This document shows, one piece after another, positions 52,437 through 60,756 of a stretch of 64,000 nt of DNA. The notes below the pieces were generated by a model. It made no database searches, had not been told where the DNA came from, and saw nothing but the letters and a program-made list of their open reading frames with translations. The DNA is taken from contig CAVFXS010000009.1 in NCBI GenBank assembly GCA_963626805.1, positions 1-64,000 on the forward strand, given 5' to 3'. The first letter of the stretch is position 1, and each line of letters begins with the position of its first letter. The DNA comes from CAG-632 sp963626805 (GTDB lineage: Bacteria; Bacillota; Clostridia; Lachnospirales; Lachnospiraceae). Both the position numbers and the translations under genes were made by a program.

Positions 52437-53762
52437 ATGGATATGTTTGAATATATGCGGCAGCAGAGTATGGAGCAGGAGTCACCGCTGGCGAAGCGGA
52501 TGCGTCCGATGAAGCTGGATGAGGTGGTAGGGCAGGAGCATATTATAGGAAAAGATAAGTTATTATACCGAGCGATTCAGGCAGATAAGTTAAGCTCTAT
52601 TATTCTTTATGGACCACCCGGAACTGGAAAGACTACACTGGCAATGGTGATCGCCAATACAACCAGTGCAGAGTTTACGCAGATCAATGCGACCACATCC
52701 GGAAAGAAGGATATGGAAGAGGTTATTACCAGGGCGAAGAATACCATGGGAATGTATCAGAAGAAGACAATATTATTCGTAGATGAGATTCACCGCTTTA
52801 ATAAGGCGCAGCAGGATTATTTACTTCCGTTTGTAGAGGATGGAACGATTGTCCTGATCGGAGCAACGACAGAGAATCCATATTTTGAAGTAAATGGCGC
52901 TTTGCTCTCAAGGTCGAATGTATTTCAGCTGAAGCCGTTGAGCAGGGATAATATTAAGGAGCTGATTCATCGGGCCGTTTATGATGAGAACAGGGGAATG
53001 GGATCTTATCATGCAGTGATCGAGGAAGAAGCAGAGAATTTTCTGGCTGATATGGCAGAAGGGGATGCAAGAAGTGCATTAAATGCAGTAGAGCTGGGAA
53101 TCCTGACAACAGACCGGCAGGAGGATGGAAAAATCCATATTACGCTTCCTGTGGCAGAGGAATGTATTCAGAGACGGTCTTTAAAGTATGATAAGGATGG
53201 AGATAATCATTATGATACGATCTCAGCATTTATTAAGAGTATGCGTGGTTCGGATCCAGATGCGGCAGTCTACTATCTGGCGAAGATGTTATACAGTGGT
53301 GAGAGTGTGACCTTTGTTGCCCGAAGGATCATGATCTGTGCATCAGAGGATGTGGGAAATGCAGATCCACAGGCAATTCAGGTGGCAGCGGCCTGTGCGC
53401 AGGCGGTAGAGCGGGTCGGTATGCCGGAGGCACAGATCATACTGGCACATGCGGCAATCTACGTTGCCTGTGCACCGAAGAGCAATGCGATTGTAAATGC
53501 GATATCAATGGCAATGCAGACCGTAAAGGAACGACAGACGGGTGCGGTTCCGGTACATTTAAGAGATGCGCATTACGGCGGAGCCCGGAAGCTCGGACAT
53601 GTGGGATATCAGTACGCACACGATTATCCGAATCATTATGTGCAGCAGCAGTATCTTCCGGATGAACTGGTAGGAACCCGCTTTTATGAGCCGGGTACCT
53701 TAGGGTATGAGGAGCAGATACGAGAGTATTTTCAGAAAATCGGAAAGGATACAGAGGTATGA
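52437..53762 (+). CDS. rarA: Replication-associated recombination ATPase RarA
   Basis: AAA+ ATPase (RarA/MgsA) acting at stalled replication forks. Product 441 aa. SPLAKRMRPMKLDEVVGQEHI, Walker A GPPGTGKTTLA, Walker B LFVDEIHRFNKAQQD, sensor GATTENP and the C-terminal HYDTISAFIKSMRGSDPDAAVYYLAKML are diagnostic. The ATG at 52437 follows AGGTGAT. Its stop overlaps the start of the small membrane protein gene as ATGA, beginning a likely operon with the ABC exporter. Confidence 0.95.
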   Translation: MDMFEYMRQQSMEQESPLAKRMRPMKLDEVVGQEHIIGKDKLLYRAIQADKLSSIILYGPPGTGKTTLAMVIANTTSAEFTQINATTSGKKDMEEVITRAKNTMGMYQKKTILFVDEIHRFNKAQQDYLLPFVEDGTIVLIGATTENPYFEVNGALLSRSNVFQLKPLSRDNIKELIHRAVYDENRGMGSYHAVIEEEAENFLADMAEGDARSALNAVELGILTTDRQEDGKIHITLPVAEECIQRRSLKYDKDGDNHYDTISAFIKSMRGSDPDAAVYYLAKMLYSGESVTFVARRIMICASEDVGNADPQAIQVAAACAQAVERVGMPEAQIILAHAAIYVACAPKSNAIVNAISMAMQTVKERQTGAVPVHLRDAHYGGARKLGHVGYQYAHDYPNHYVQQQYLPDELVGTRFYEPGTLGYEEQIREYFQKIGKDTEV

Positions 53763-53980
53763 AACGAGTAAAACAGATCTTTGCGTGGATTGCGATCATC
53801 ATCATCGTCGGACTGGTGGTTGCAACTATTGTTACAAGTATACAGGGAAGTGCATTGTCCATTCCGATGCTCGGACTGACAATGGGAGTCTCCGTTGCGT
53901 TATGGGTGCTGCTCTGGTTTCTGAATCTGATCGGAGGCAGGAAGGATTCCGATCGGACGGACGGCAGTGAGAAAAAATAA
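53759..53980 (+). CDS. Small membrane protein, 73 aa
   Basis: A 73-residue protein with two hydrophobic helices (WIAIIIIVGLVVATIVTSI at ~10-28 and SVALWVLLWFLNLIGG at ~44-60) and a charged C-tail (RKDSDRTDGSEKK). It overlaps rarA by 4 bp and precedes the first ABC half-transporter gene by 40 bp, so it is translated in the same operon. No family recognised beyond small hydrophobic proteins. It might assist the exporter, but this is inference from position. Confidence 0.7.
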   Translation: MKRVKQIFAWIAIIIIVGLVVATIVTSIQGSALSIPMLGLTMGVSVALWVLLWFLNLIGGRKDSDRTDGSEKK

Positions 53981-54020
53981 AGCCTTCTCACTGATTAAAA
54001 CAGAAAGGGAAAGGATAGGC

Positions 54021-56195
54021 ATGTTTAAAATATTTCGTTATATGAAGGATCAGTGGTACTGGATCGTACTTGTGGTGGTACTGCTGATCGTTCAGGCACA
54101 GTGCGATTTGTCATTACCGGAGTATACATCTAAGATCATTGATACCGGTATTCAGAATCAGGGAATCGAGCATGGGGTGCCTGAACTGATTACCGGGGAA
54201 GAATATCAGAAGCTTACCATGTTTATGACAAAGGAAGAACAGACAGACTGGGAGTCTATCTATGAAGAGACGGATATCGGAAACTATCATCTGACAATTA
54301 CAGAGGATCCGGAACGCTGGACGGAGGCAGATCAGGAGTTCCAGATGGCGATTCTCTTAAATTCCAGTATGCGGAAGGTGTCAGAGGATAGTCTTCAGAT
54401 AATCACAGAAAACATGATGCAGGCGCAGGGATCGGACGGGGATAAGATGATCCGGCAGATGCGTGAAGAGATGGAGAGTCAGACAGAGCAGGTTGGATCT
54501 ACCATGCTTACCTCTATGGCAATTTCCTATGCGGCAGAGGAGTATCAGGCAGCCGGAGGAGATATCCATGCATTACAGAGACAATATCTGTTAAAAACCG
54601 GCGGAAAGATGCTGGCACTGACATTGCTGATGGCTGCAGTAGCCATTGCAGCAGGATTTCTGGCGGCCCGGATCGGTGCAAAGGTAGGTATGGAGCTTCG
54701 GGGCAAGGTATTTAAAAAGGTGGTTACCTTTACGAATCGGGAGATGGATCAGTTCTCGACCGCATCTCTGATCACAAGAAGTACCAATGATATTCAGCAG
54801 GTGCAGATGGTATCGACCATGATGCTCCGGATGCTGATCTATGCGCCGATTCTTGGTATTGGCGGTGTGATCCATGTATTGAATACCGGAGCCGGTATGG
54901 AGTGGATCATTCTGGTTGCGGTTGTTACGATTCTGATATTTGTCGGAATTCTGATGAAGATTGCCATGCCAAAATTCAAGCAGATGCAGCAGAAGGTAGA
55001 CGGACTGAATCTGATATCCAGAGAGATTCTGACTGGTCTGATGGTCATCCGGGCATTTGTCCGGGAGGATGTCGAGGAAGAGCGCTTTGATGAGGCGAAT
55101 AAGGATCTGACAAAGACTATGTTATTTACAAACCGGGTCATGACCTTTATGATGCCCGTCATGATGTTACTGATGAATGGATTATCCGTGCTGATCGTAT
55201 GGGTAGCGGCGAACCGGATCGATGCCGGTGTCATGCAGGTCGGTACCATGACCGCATTTATTACGTATACCATGCAGATTGTAATGGCATTTCTGGTAAT
55301 CTGTATGTTCTCAATTATGCTGCCGAGAGCCGGTGTGGCTGCGGACCGAATCGAAGAGGTTCTGGATACCGAGGTACTGGTACAGGATGCAGTGGGCGCA
55401 GGCGAGTTAACGGATGTGAAAGGCTGTGTGGAATTTCATCATGTAGATTTCAAATATCCGGGTGCGGAGGAATGCGTACTGGAGGACATTGATTTTACGG
55501 CAGAGCCGGGAAAGACGACGGCGATCATAGGAAGCACCGGTTGTGGAAAATCAACGCTGATTCAGCTGATCCCGCGGTTTTATGATGTGACAAACGGCAG
55601 TATTACCATTGACGGAACAGATATCCGGGAAGTGACACAGGAGTCGTTAAGAAATCAGATCGGCCTGGTTCCGCAAAAGGGCATCCTGTTCTCCGGAACC
55701 ATTGCATCGAACTTAAGATTTGGTAAGGAGGATGCAACGGAGGCAGAGCTGGAGAAGGCAGCTGAGATTGCACAGGCAACAGAGTTTATAAATGAAAAGA
55801 GTGAAAAATACGACAGCAGTATTGCACAGGACGGATCCAATGTGTCCGGTGGACAGAAGCAGCGGCTGTCAATCGCCAGAGCAATTGCAAAGAATCCGAA
55901 AATATATATTTTTGATGATAGCTTTTCAGCACTGGATTTCAAGACCGATGCCGCACTCAGAAAGGCATTGGGAGATAATGTAAAGGACAGTACCGTGATC
56001 ATTGTGGCACAGAGAATCAGTACGATTCTTCATGCGGATCAGATTCTGGTTTTAGACGATGGACGGATTGTGGGCAAGGGAACGCATGAGAGTCTGCTGA
56101 AGGATTGTGAGGTTTATCAGCAGATCGCCAGATCTCAGTTGTCTGAACAGGAGATAGCAAAGAGTCAGGGAAAGGAGGCTGGTTCCAATGAGTAG
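54021..56195 (+). CDS. ABC exporter subunit with degenerate catalytic site
   Basis: A 724-aa half-transporter: membrane domain then ATPase. TM1 lies at residues ~13-30, and TM2 at ~196-216; the ~145 residues between are a large, acidic, probably extracellular insert, where most exporters have a short loop. In the nucleotide-binding domain Walker A is IIGSTGCGKSTL (near 502), signature VSGGQKQR (near 609), and Walker B IYIFDDSFSALD, with Asp in place of the catalytic Glu. The ATG at 54021 follows GAAAGGAT. It overlaps the next half-transporter by 8 bp; the two form a heterodimer of the BmrCD/TM287-288 kind, likely a drug, lipid or peptide exporter. Confidence 0.9.
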   Translation: MFKIFRYMKDQWYWIVLVVVLLIVQAQCDLSLPEYTSKIIDTGIQNQGIEHGVPELITGEEYQKLTMFMTKEEQTDWESIYEETDIGNYHLTITEDPERWTEADQEFQMAILLNSSMRKVSEDSLQIITENMMQAQGSDGDKMIRQMREEMESQTEQVGSTMLTSMAISYAAEEYQAAGGDIHALQRQYLLKTGGKMLALTLLMAAVAIAAGFLAARIGAKVGMELRGKVFKKVVTFTNREMDQFSTASLITRSTNDIQQVQMVSTMMLRMLIYAPILGIGGVIHVLNTGAGMEWIILVAVVTILIFVGILMKIAMPKFKQMQQKVDGLNLISREILTGLMVIRAFVREDVEEERFDEANKDLTKTMLFTNRVMTFMMPVMMLLMNGLSVLIVWVAANRIDAGVMQVGTMTAFITYTMQIVMAFLVICMFSIMLPRAGVAADRIEEVLDTEVLVQDAVGAGELTDVKGCVEFHHVDFKYPGAEECVLEDIDFTAEPGKTTAIIGSTGCGKSTLIQLIPRFYDVTNGSITIDGTDIREVTQESLRNQIGLVPQKGILFSGTIASNLRFGKEDATEAELEKAAEIAQATEFINEKSEKYDSSIAQDGSNVSGGQKQRLSIARAIAKNPKIYIFDDSFSALDFKTDAALRKALGDNVKDSTVIIVAQRISTILHADQILVLDDGRIVGKGTHESLLKDCEVYQQIARSQLSEQEIAKSQGKEAGSNE

Positions 56196-58017
56196 TGAGA
56201 ATACAGGAAGACCGAGAGGCCGTATGGGCAGAGGTATGACCGGCGAGAAGGCAAAGGACTTCAAGGGAACGATAAAGAAGCTGCTGGCATATCTTGGAAA
56301 CTACAGGGCCGGAATCGTTGTGGTGTTGATCTTTGCGATCGGCAGTACCGTATTTAACATTATCGGACCGAAGGTGCTTGGAAATGCAACAACAGAGCTT
56401 GCCAGTGGATTGATGGCGAAGGTAAACGGAACCGGCGGTCTGGATTTCGCAAAGATCGGAAGCATCCTGCTGTTTGCATTGGGCTTATATGGAGTCAGTG
56501 CATTATTCAGCTTTGTACAGGGCTGGATCATGACAGGTGTAACCCAGAAGGTATGTTATCGTATGCGGAAGGAGATCTCCGAAAAGATCGACCGGATGCC
56601 GATGCGATATTTTGAAAGCAGAACTGTCGGAGAGGTATTATCCAGAATCACCAATGATGTAGATACCCTGGGACAGGGTCTGAATCAGAGCATTACGCAG
56701 CTGATCACATCGGTGTCAACCATGATCGGAGTTCTGGTCATGATGCTGACAATCAGTCCGCTGATGACATTGATCACGATCGTGATCCTGCCGATCAGTC
56801 TGATCCTGATTTCCCTGGTTGTAAAGCATTCTCAGAAATACTTCAAGAAGCAGCAGGAATATCTGGGAAATGTGAACGGACAGGTAGAAGAGGTATACAG
56901 CGGTCATCTGGTCGTGCAGGCATTTAATAAGCAGAAGGATTCGATAGAAACATTTAACCGGACGAATCAGAAGCTGTATGAATCGGCATGGAAATCACAA
57001 TTCCTGTCCGGTATGATGCAGCCGATCATGATGTTTGTCGGAAATCTCGGCTATGTAGCCGTTGCATTTTCCGGAGCAATGCTGGCAATTCAGGGCGTGA
57101 TTACCATCGGTGATATTCAGGCATTTATCCAGTATGTGCGGAACTTCACACAGCCGATCCAGCAGATCGCACAGGTTATGAATATGTTACAGTCCATGGC
57201 AGCGGCAGCAGAGCGTGTGTTTGAGTTTCTGAGTGAGGAAGAAGAGAGCCTGCAGCCGGAGCATCCGCTGCAGCTGGAGAAGATAGAAGGAAATGTAACC
57301 TTTGATCATGTGGCATTCGGCTACCATGAGGATAAGGTGATCATCCATGATTTCAGTGCAGATGTAACACCGGGACAGAAGATCGCAATCGTAGGACCGA
57401 CCGGTGCCGGTAAGACAACTATGGTGAAGCTTCTGATGCGGTTTTATGATGTCAATTCCGGAGCTATCCTTGTAGACGGACATAATATCAGGGAATTTAA
57501 CCGCCATGATTTAAGAAACGGTTTTGGAATGGTTCTGCAGGATACCTGGCTGTTTAAGGGTACGATCATGGAAAATATCCGGTACGGAAGGCTGGATGCA
57601 ACGGATGAAGAGGTTATTGCAGCGGCAAAAGCAGCGCATGCACATCATTTCATACAGACTCTGCCGGGTGGTTATCAGATGGAATTAAATGAAGAGGCGA
57701 GCAATGTTTCACAGGGACAAAAGCAGCTTCTTACGATTGCCAGAGCGATTCTGGCAGATAATCCGATCATGATTCTGGATGAGGCGACCTCTTCTGTAGA
57801 TACCCGAACAGAGACCCGGATACAAAAGGCAATGGATAACCTGATGAAGGGACGGACCAGCTTTGTGATCGCCCATCGGTTGAGTACGATCCGGGATGCG
57901 GATCTGATTCTGGTCATGAAAGACGGAGATATTATTGAACAGGGAAATCATGAGGAGTTATTAGCAAGGAACGGATTCTATGCCGACCTTTATAACTCTC
58001 AGTTTGAAGCCAGTTAA
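56188..58017 (+). CDS. ABC exporter subunit with canonical catalytic Glu
   Basis: A 609-aa half-transporter. Six transmembrane helices occupy residues ~35-320 (RYFESRTVGEVLSRITNDVD is the usual coupling region). Walker A IVGPTGAGKTTM near 400, signature VSQGQKQL near 505 and Walker B IMILDEATSSVD near 527 with the catalytic Glu. Its signature has Gln in place of the first Gly. That non-canonical signature would face the Walker B-degenerate site of the partner, while the canonical signature of the partner faces this intact site: one active and one degenerate site per dimer. The N-terminal ~20 residues are Arg/Gly-rich. AAGGAGG lies before the ATG. Confidence 0.93.
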   Translation: MSSENTGRPRGRMGRGMTGEKAKDFKGTIKKLLAYLGNYRAGIVVVLIFAIGSTVFNIIGPKVLGNATTELASGLMAKVNGTGGLDFAKIGSILLFALGLYGVSALFSFVQGWIMTGVTQKVCYRMRKEISEKIDRMPMRYFESRTVGEVLSRITNDVDTLGQGLNQSITQLITSVSTMIGVLVMMLTISPLMTLITIVILPISLILISLVVKHSQKYFKKQQEYLGNVNGQVEEVYSGHLVVQAFNKQKDSIETFNRTNQKLYESAWKSQFLSGMMQPIMMFVGNLGYVAVAFSGAMLAIQGVITIGDIQAFIQYVRNFTQPIQQIAQVMNMLQSMAAAAERVFEFLSEEEESLQPEHPLQLEKIEGNVTFDHVAFGYHEDKVIIHDFSADVTPGQKIAIVGPTGAGKTTMVKLLMRFYDVNSGAILVDGHNIREFNRHDLRNGFGMVLQDTWLFKGTIMENIRYGRLDATDEEVIAAAKAAHAHHFIQTLPGGYQMELNEEASNVSQGQKQLLTIARAILADNPIMILDEATSSVDTRTETRIQKAMDNLMKGRTSFVIAHRLSTIRDADLILVMKDGDIIEQGNHEELLARNGFYADLYNSQFEAS

Positions 58018-58030
58018 GGAAGTAAGAATG

Positions 58031-58070
58031 AAAAGCCAGGTGTAAGAAAGTTTTCACCTGGCTTTTTTCT
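58031..58070 (+). terminator. Terminator of the ABC exporter operon
   Basis: AAAAGCCAGGTG/CACCTGGCTTTT with a TTTTTTCT tail. Confidence 0.93.
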
Positions 58071-58105
58071 GTATTTTATATAATTGTGTGATAGGACCAT
58101 AGAAG

Positions 58106-58161
58106 GATTGTCACCTGTGATTAAAACATTGGTTGACAATCGAGAGAAAACCTGTTAGGAT
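58106..58161 (+). promoter_or_regulatory. birA-bioY promoter with BirA-type operator
   Basis: Promoter TTGACA (58133-58138), 17 bp, TAGGAT (58156-58161). An interrupted inverted repeat, GATTGTCACC (58106-58115) and GGTTGACAATC (58131-58141) separated by 15 bp, overlaps the -35. This form agrees with the known Firmicutes BirA operator (TTGTnAACC-N15-GGTTnACAA type), with one base missing in the left arm. It suggests biotin-dependent repression of birA and bioY by BirA itself. Confidence 0.7.
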
Positions 58162-58192
58162 AACAACGTACAAAAATTGTGAGGCCAAACAA

Positions 58193-59218
58193 ATGAATGT
58201 AAAAGATAGTGTGTTAGAAGTTCTGGAGCAACAAAAAGGTGAACATATTTCCGGTGCAGAGCTGGCAGCAAAGCTGAATGTCAGCCGGAATGCAGTCTGG
58301 AAAGCAGTCAAGAGTCTTCAGGAGGAAGGATATTCCATCACAGCTGTGACCAATAAGGGATATTGCCTGAATCCGGCAACCGATATCTTGTCGGTGCAGA
58401 GTATTTCCAAGTATTTACTGTCGGAAGTGAAGCATTTGCGGCTGGAGGTATATAAGAATATTGATTCGACAAATCTCAGGGCTAAGGAATATGCGGCGCA
58501 GGGAAAACCGGAAGGAATCGTTGTAATTGCGGAATCCCAGACAGCCGGACGTGGAAGAATGGGTCGGAGCTTTTATTCGCCGCCGGTCAGTGGCGTTTAT
58601 ATCAGTTTCCTGATGCGGCCGAAGTTTTCGGCACAGGAATCTCTGTTTATGACCACGGCAGCAGCAGTAGCGGCAGCGGAGGCGATTGAAGAAGCATCCG
58701 GAAACCGTGCAGAGATCAAATGGGTAAATGATGTATTCTGCCATGGGAAAAAGGTGTGCGGGATTCTGACGGAGGCTTCCGTGAATGTGGAAAGCGGTAT
58801 GCTGGAATATGCAGTGACCGGAATCGGATTTAATGTCCGGGAGCCGGAGGGCGGATTTCCGGAAGAGATACGGGAAATCGCAGGACCGATCTTTAAGCAT
58901 GAGAAGGACTTTGGACTGGCAGAATCGGATATAGACGCCCGAAGCCGGATTGCGGCAGGCATGATCAATCATTTCTGGCAGTATTATGAGCATCTGACAG
59001 AGAAGAGCTTTATGCCGGAATATAAGAGACGCTCGTTCCTTCTGGGACAGAGGATCCGGACATTGACAGATCCGCCGATATACGGAGTGGCTGTTGATAT
59101 TGATGATGATGGTCATCTGATCCTGGAGTGTGAGGACGGAAGCCGGAAGGTACTTTCCTCCGGAGAGGTAAGCGTACGCCCGGTCGATGACGAAGCAGAC
59201 AGCAACCGGAAGAACTAA
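58193..59218 (+). CDS. birA: Biotin operon repressor / biotin-protein ligase
   Basis: Bifunctional 341-aa BirA. The N-terminal winged helix (SVLEVLEQQKGEHISGAELAAKLNVSRNAVWKAVKSLQEEGY) binds DNA; the central ligase domain has the biotinyl-AMP loop AGRGRMGRSFYSP and KWVNDVFCHGKKVCGILTEA; the C-terminal SH3-like domain ends with the VDDDGHLILE-type VDIDDDGHLILECEDG. The ATG at 58193 follows TGAGG. Having the DNA-binding domain fits the operator found upstream. The bioY gene follows after 39 bp. Confidence 0.95.
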   Translation: MNVKDSVLEVLEQQKGEHISGAELAAKLNVSRNAVWKAVKSLQEEGYSITAVTNKGYCLNPATDILSVQSISKYLLSEVKHLRLEVYKNIDSTNLRAKEYAAQGKPEGIVVIAESQTAGRGRMGRSFYSPPVSGVYISFLMRPKFSAQESLFMTTAAAVAAAEAIEEASGNRAEIKWVNDVFCHGKKVCGILTEASVNVESGMLEYAVTGIGFNVREPEGGFPEEIREIAGPIFKHEKDFGLAESDIDARSRIAAGMINHFWQYYEHLTEKSFMPEYKRRSFLLGQRIRTLTDPPIYGVAVDIDDDGHLILECEDGSRKVLSSGEVSVRPVDDEADSNRKN

Positions 59219-59257
59219 TGCATAAGTCTATGACAGATCATAAAGGAGCATCAAAAG

Positions 59258-59827
59258 ATGAATGAAGAAAAGAAACCGTTATTTTCGGTAAAAAGTATTG
59301 TATTTATAGGTGTATTTGCAGCAGTGACCGCTGTACTTGCACAGATTTCCATCCCGACACCATGGCAGATCGCATTTACACTGCAGACCTTTGCAGTAGC
59401 ACTTGCAGGCTTCTGTCTGGGTAAATTCCGTGGTACCCTGTCTATATTTATATATATTCTGCTCGGAATCGTCGGCGTTCCGGTATTTACCGGCTTTAAT
59501 GCAGGATTTGCAGCCATTGCCGGTCCGACCGGTGGTTATATCTGGGGCTTTTTATTCCTGGGCTTTGCCTGCGGAATGATCGATCTCGTAGAGAAGAAGT
59601 GGCTGGCAATCCTGTTCGGAATCGTAGGATTATGCATCTGCTATCTGTGCGGAACGATTCAGTTCGCAAAGATCACTTCCCGGACATTTATGGAAGCATT
59701 TATGCTTGCAGTTGTTCCGTATATCGTGAAGGATGTTGCGTCGATTGCGGTTGCATATGGCTTATCCATTCCGATCCGGAAGGTTATGAATCTGGAAGGG
59801 GTATCAGTAAAGAAGTCTGCCAATTAA
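59258..59827 (+). CDS. bioY: Biotin transporter BioY (ECF S component)
   Basis: Integral-membrane biotin-binding subunit. Product 189 aa with about six hydrophobic helices; conserved segments QISIPTPWQIAFTLQTFAVALAG, FIYILLGIVGVPVF and GPTGGYIWGF are diagnostic of BioY. AAAGGAG precedes the ATG. No biotin-synthesis genes are in the window, so this strain may depend on uptake; EcfA/T modules must be supplied from elsewhere. Co-regulation with birA is inferred from the shared operator. Confidence 0.95.
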   Translation: MNEEKKPLFSVKSIVFIGVFAAVTAVLAQISIPTPWQIAFTLQTFAVALAGFCLGKFRGTLSIFIYILLGIVGVPVFTGFNAGFAAIAGPTGGYIWGFLFLGFACGMIDLVEKKWLAILFGIVGLCICYLCGTIQFAKITSRTFMEAFMLAVVPYIVKDVASIAVAYGLSIPIRKVMNLEGVSVKKSAN

Positions 59828-59849
59828 ATTAAAAATATTAAGTCTGGAT

Positions 59850-59996
59850 GTATAGGCGGAGGAAAAGTGTTTATACTATAATTAATCGAAGCGGTAATAC
59901 CGATTCGGTTACAACGTAAGTGCTTTTCAGAAGAAAAGGACTACGATCCTCCCCTTTATCCATGAGGCTCCGGTTTCCCCGCCGGAGCCTTTTTCC
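59850..59996 (+). ncRNA. Candidate small structured RNA ended by a terminator
   Basis: Between bioY and the next gene (59828-60138, 311 bp without a gene) the sequence has a -10-like TATAAT (59877-59882), though with no good sigma-A -35; GTATA at 59850 with TATACTA at 59872 instead resembles a forespore sigma-G pattern. Nested hairpins follow: AATCG/CGATT against ACCG/CGGT (mutually exclusive) and CTTTTC/GAAAAG, then a strong terminator at 59965-59995. It could be an RNA of ~107 nt, or just the bioY 3' end. No known riboswitch or SRP/6S signature was recognised. Confidence 0.35.
59965..59995 (+). terminator. Terminator after bioY / RNA candidate
   Basis: AGGCTCCGG/CCGGAGCCT, a 9-bp perfect stem with an 8-nt loop, followed by TTTTCC. 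A second, smaller hairpin ATCCGG-TGA-CCGGAT with a TTTT tail is at 60046-60064. Confidence 0.92.
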
Positions 59997-60062
59997 ATGT
60001 CTGCACAGTATTCGGAAGAGGAGAATTCTGTGGCAGGGAATCGATATCCGGTGACCGGATTT

Positions 60063-60091
60063 TTGACTGGTCATACAGAACAAGATATGCT
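60063..60091 (+). promoter_or_regulatory. Promoter of the 150-aa membrane protein gene
   Basis: TTGACT (60063-60068), 17 bp, TATGCT (60086-60091). Confidence 0.55.
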
Positions 60092-60138
60092 ACACTACTG
60101 AATAAACAAAGGACTGTAACCGGTCAGGGGGAGTACAT

Positions 60139-60591
60139 ATGAAAAGAAATCCGATATTGGTTTATTTATTTGAAGCTACAAATATTCTGGGATGCCTGAT
60201 TTATCCATCGCTGTTGCTGATCAATCCCGGCGGGATGTTCTATCCGGACAGTATGGCATATCAGGAGGAGGAGCTGCTGCATTGTATGAAAAACACAGTG
60301 ATCGCTTCAATTATTTTTGCAATTGTAGTAGGAATCCCATTGCTGTTATTATTTGTAGATTGTTTTGTGATTATGAAGGGGGTAGTCGGTTTTAAAGTAA
60401 CGATCCTGTCAATTCTGACAGCACCGGCCTCGTATCCGATCGTGCGGACGGAGGTTTTAAAGGAACCCAAGGCGGTCCGGAGATTTCATGTCATTGCGGG
60501 AGCTGTGATCTTTATCAGCAACAGTCTGGTGGTCATGGCCCTTGTACAGTATGGGGTTAGGATCGCCGCAGCAGGATATGCGATCCTATAG
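60139..60591 (+). CDS. Membrane protein of unknown function, 150 aa
   Basis: A 150-residue protein with about four hydrophobic segments (residues ~8-28, ~55-78, ~83-100 and ~117-145). No recognised family. The positively charged N-terminus MKRNP and short loops suggest a compact integral membrane protein with both ends inside. GGGGGAG precedes the ATG, a promoter lies at 60063-60091, and an AT-rich terminator follows, so it is expressed alone. Confidence 0.7.
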   Translation: MKRNPILVYLFEATNILGCLIYPSLLLINPGGMFYPDSMAYQEEELLHCMKNTVIASIIFAIVVGIPLLLLFVDCFVIMKGVVGFKVTILSILTAPASYPIVRTEVLKEPKAVRRFHVIAGAVIFISNSLVVMALVQYGVRIAAAGYAIL

Positions 60592-60602
60592 GTTCGCATA
60601 AG

Positions 60603-60629
60603 TTTAATCCTAAAATAAGGATTAAATTT
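60603..60629 (+). terminator. AT-rich terminator after the 150-aa membrane gene
   Basis: TTTAATCCT/AGGATTAAA with a 6-nt loop followed by TTTC. Confidence 0.55.
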
Positions 60630-60640
60630 CAGAAAAATGC

Positions 60641-60668
60641 TTGCATTTTCAGTGCAGTTGAATATGAT
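60641..60668 (+). promoter_or_regulatory. Promoter of the patatin-like gene
   Basis: TTGCAT (60641-60646), 16 bp, TATGAT (60663-60668); the leader is about 82 nt. This is the only good match in the 165-bp gap. Confidence 0.5.
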
Positions 60669-60756
60669 TAAATGAGGTGTCGACATTTGTGGCGGACACC
60701 ATACGAAAGTATGCAAATATACAAAGATAAATAGAATAGAATGGAATGATAACAGG

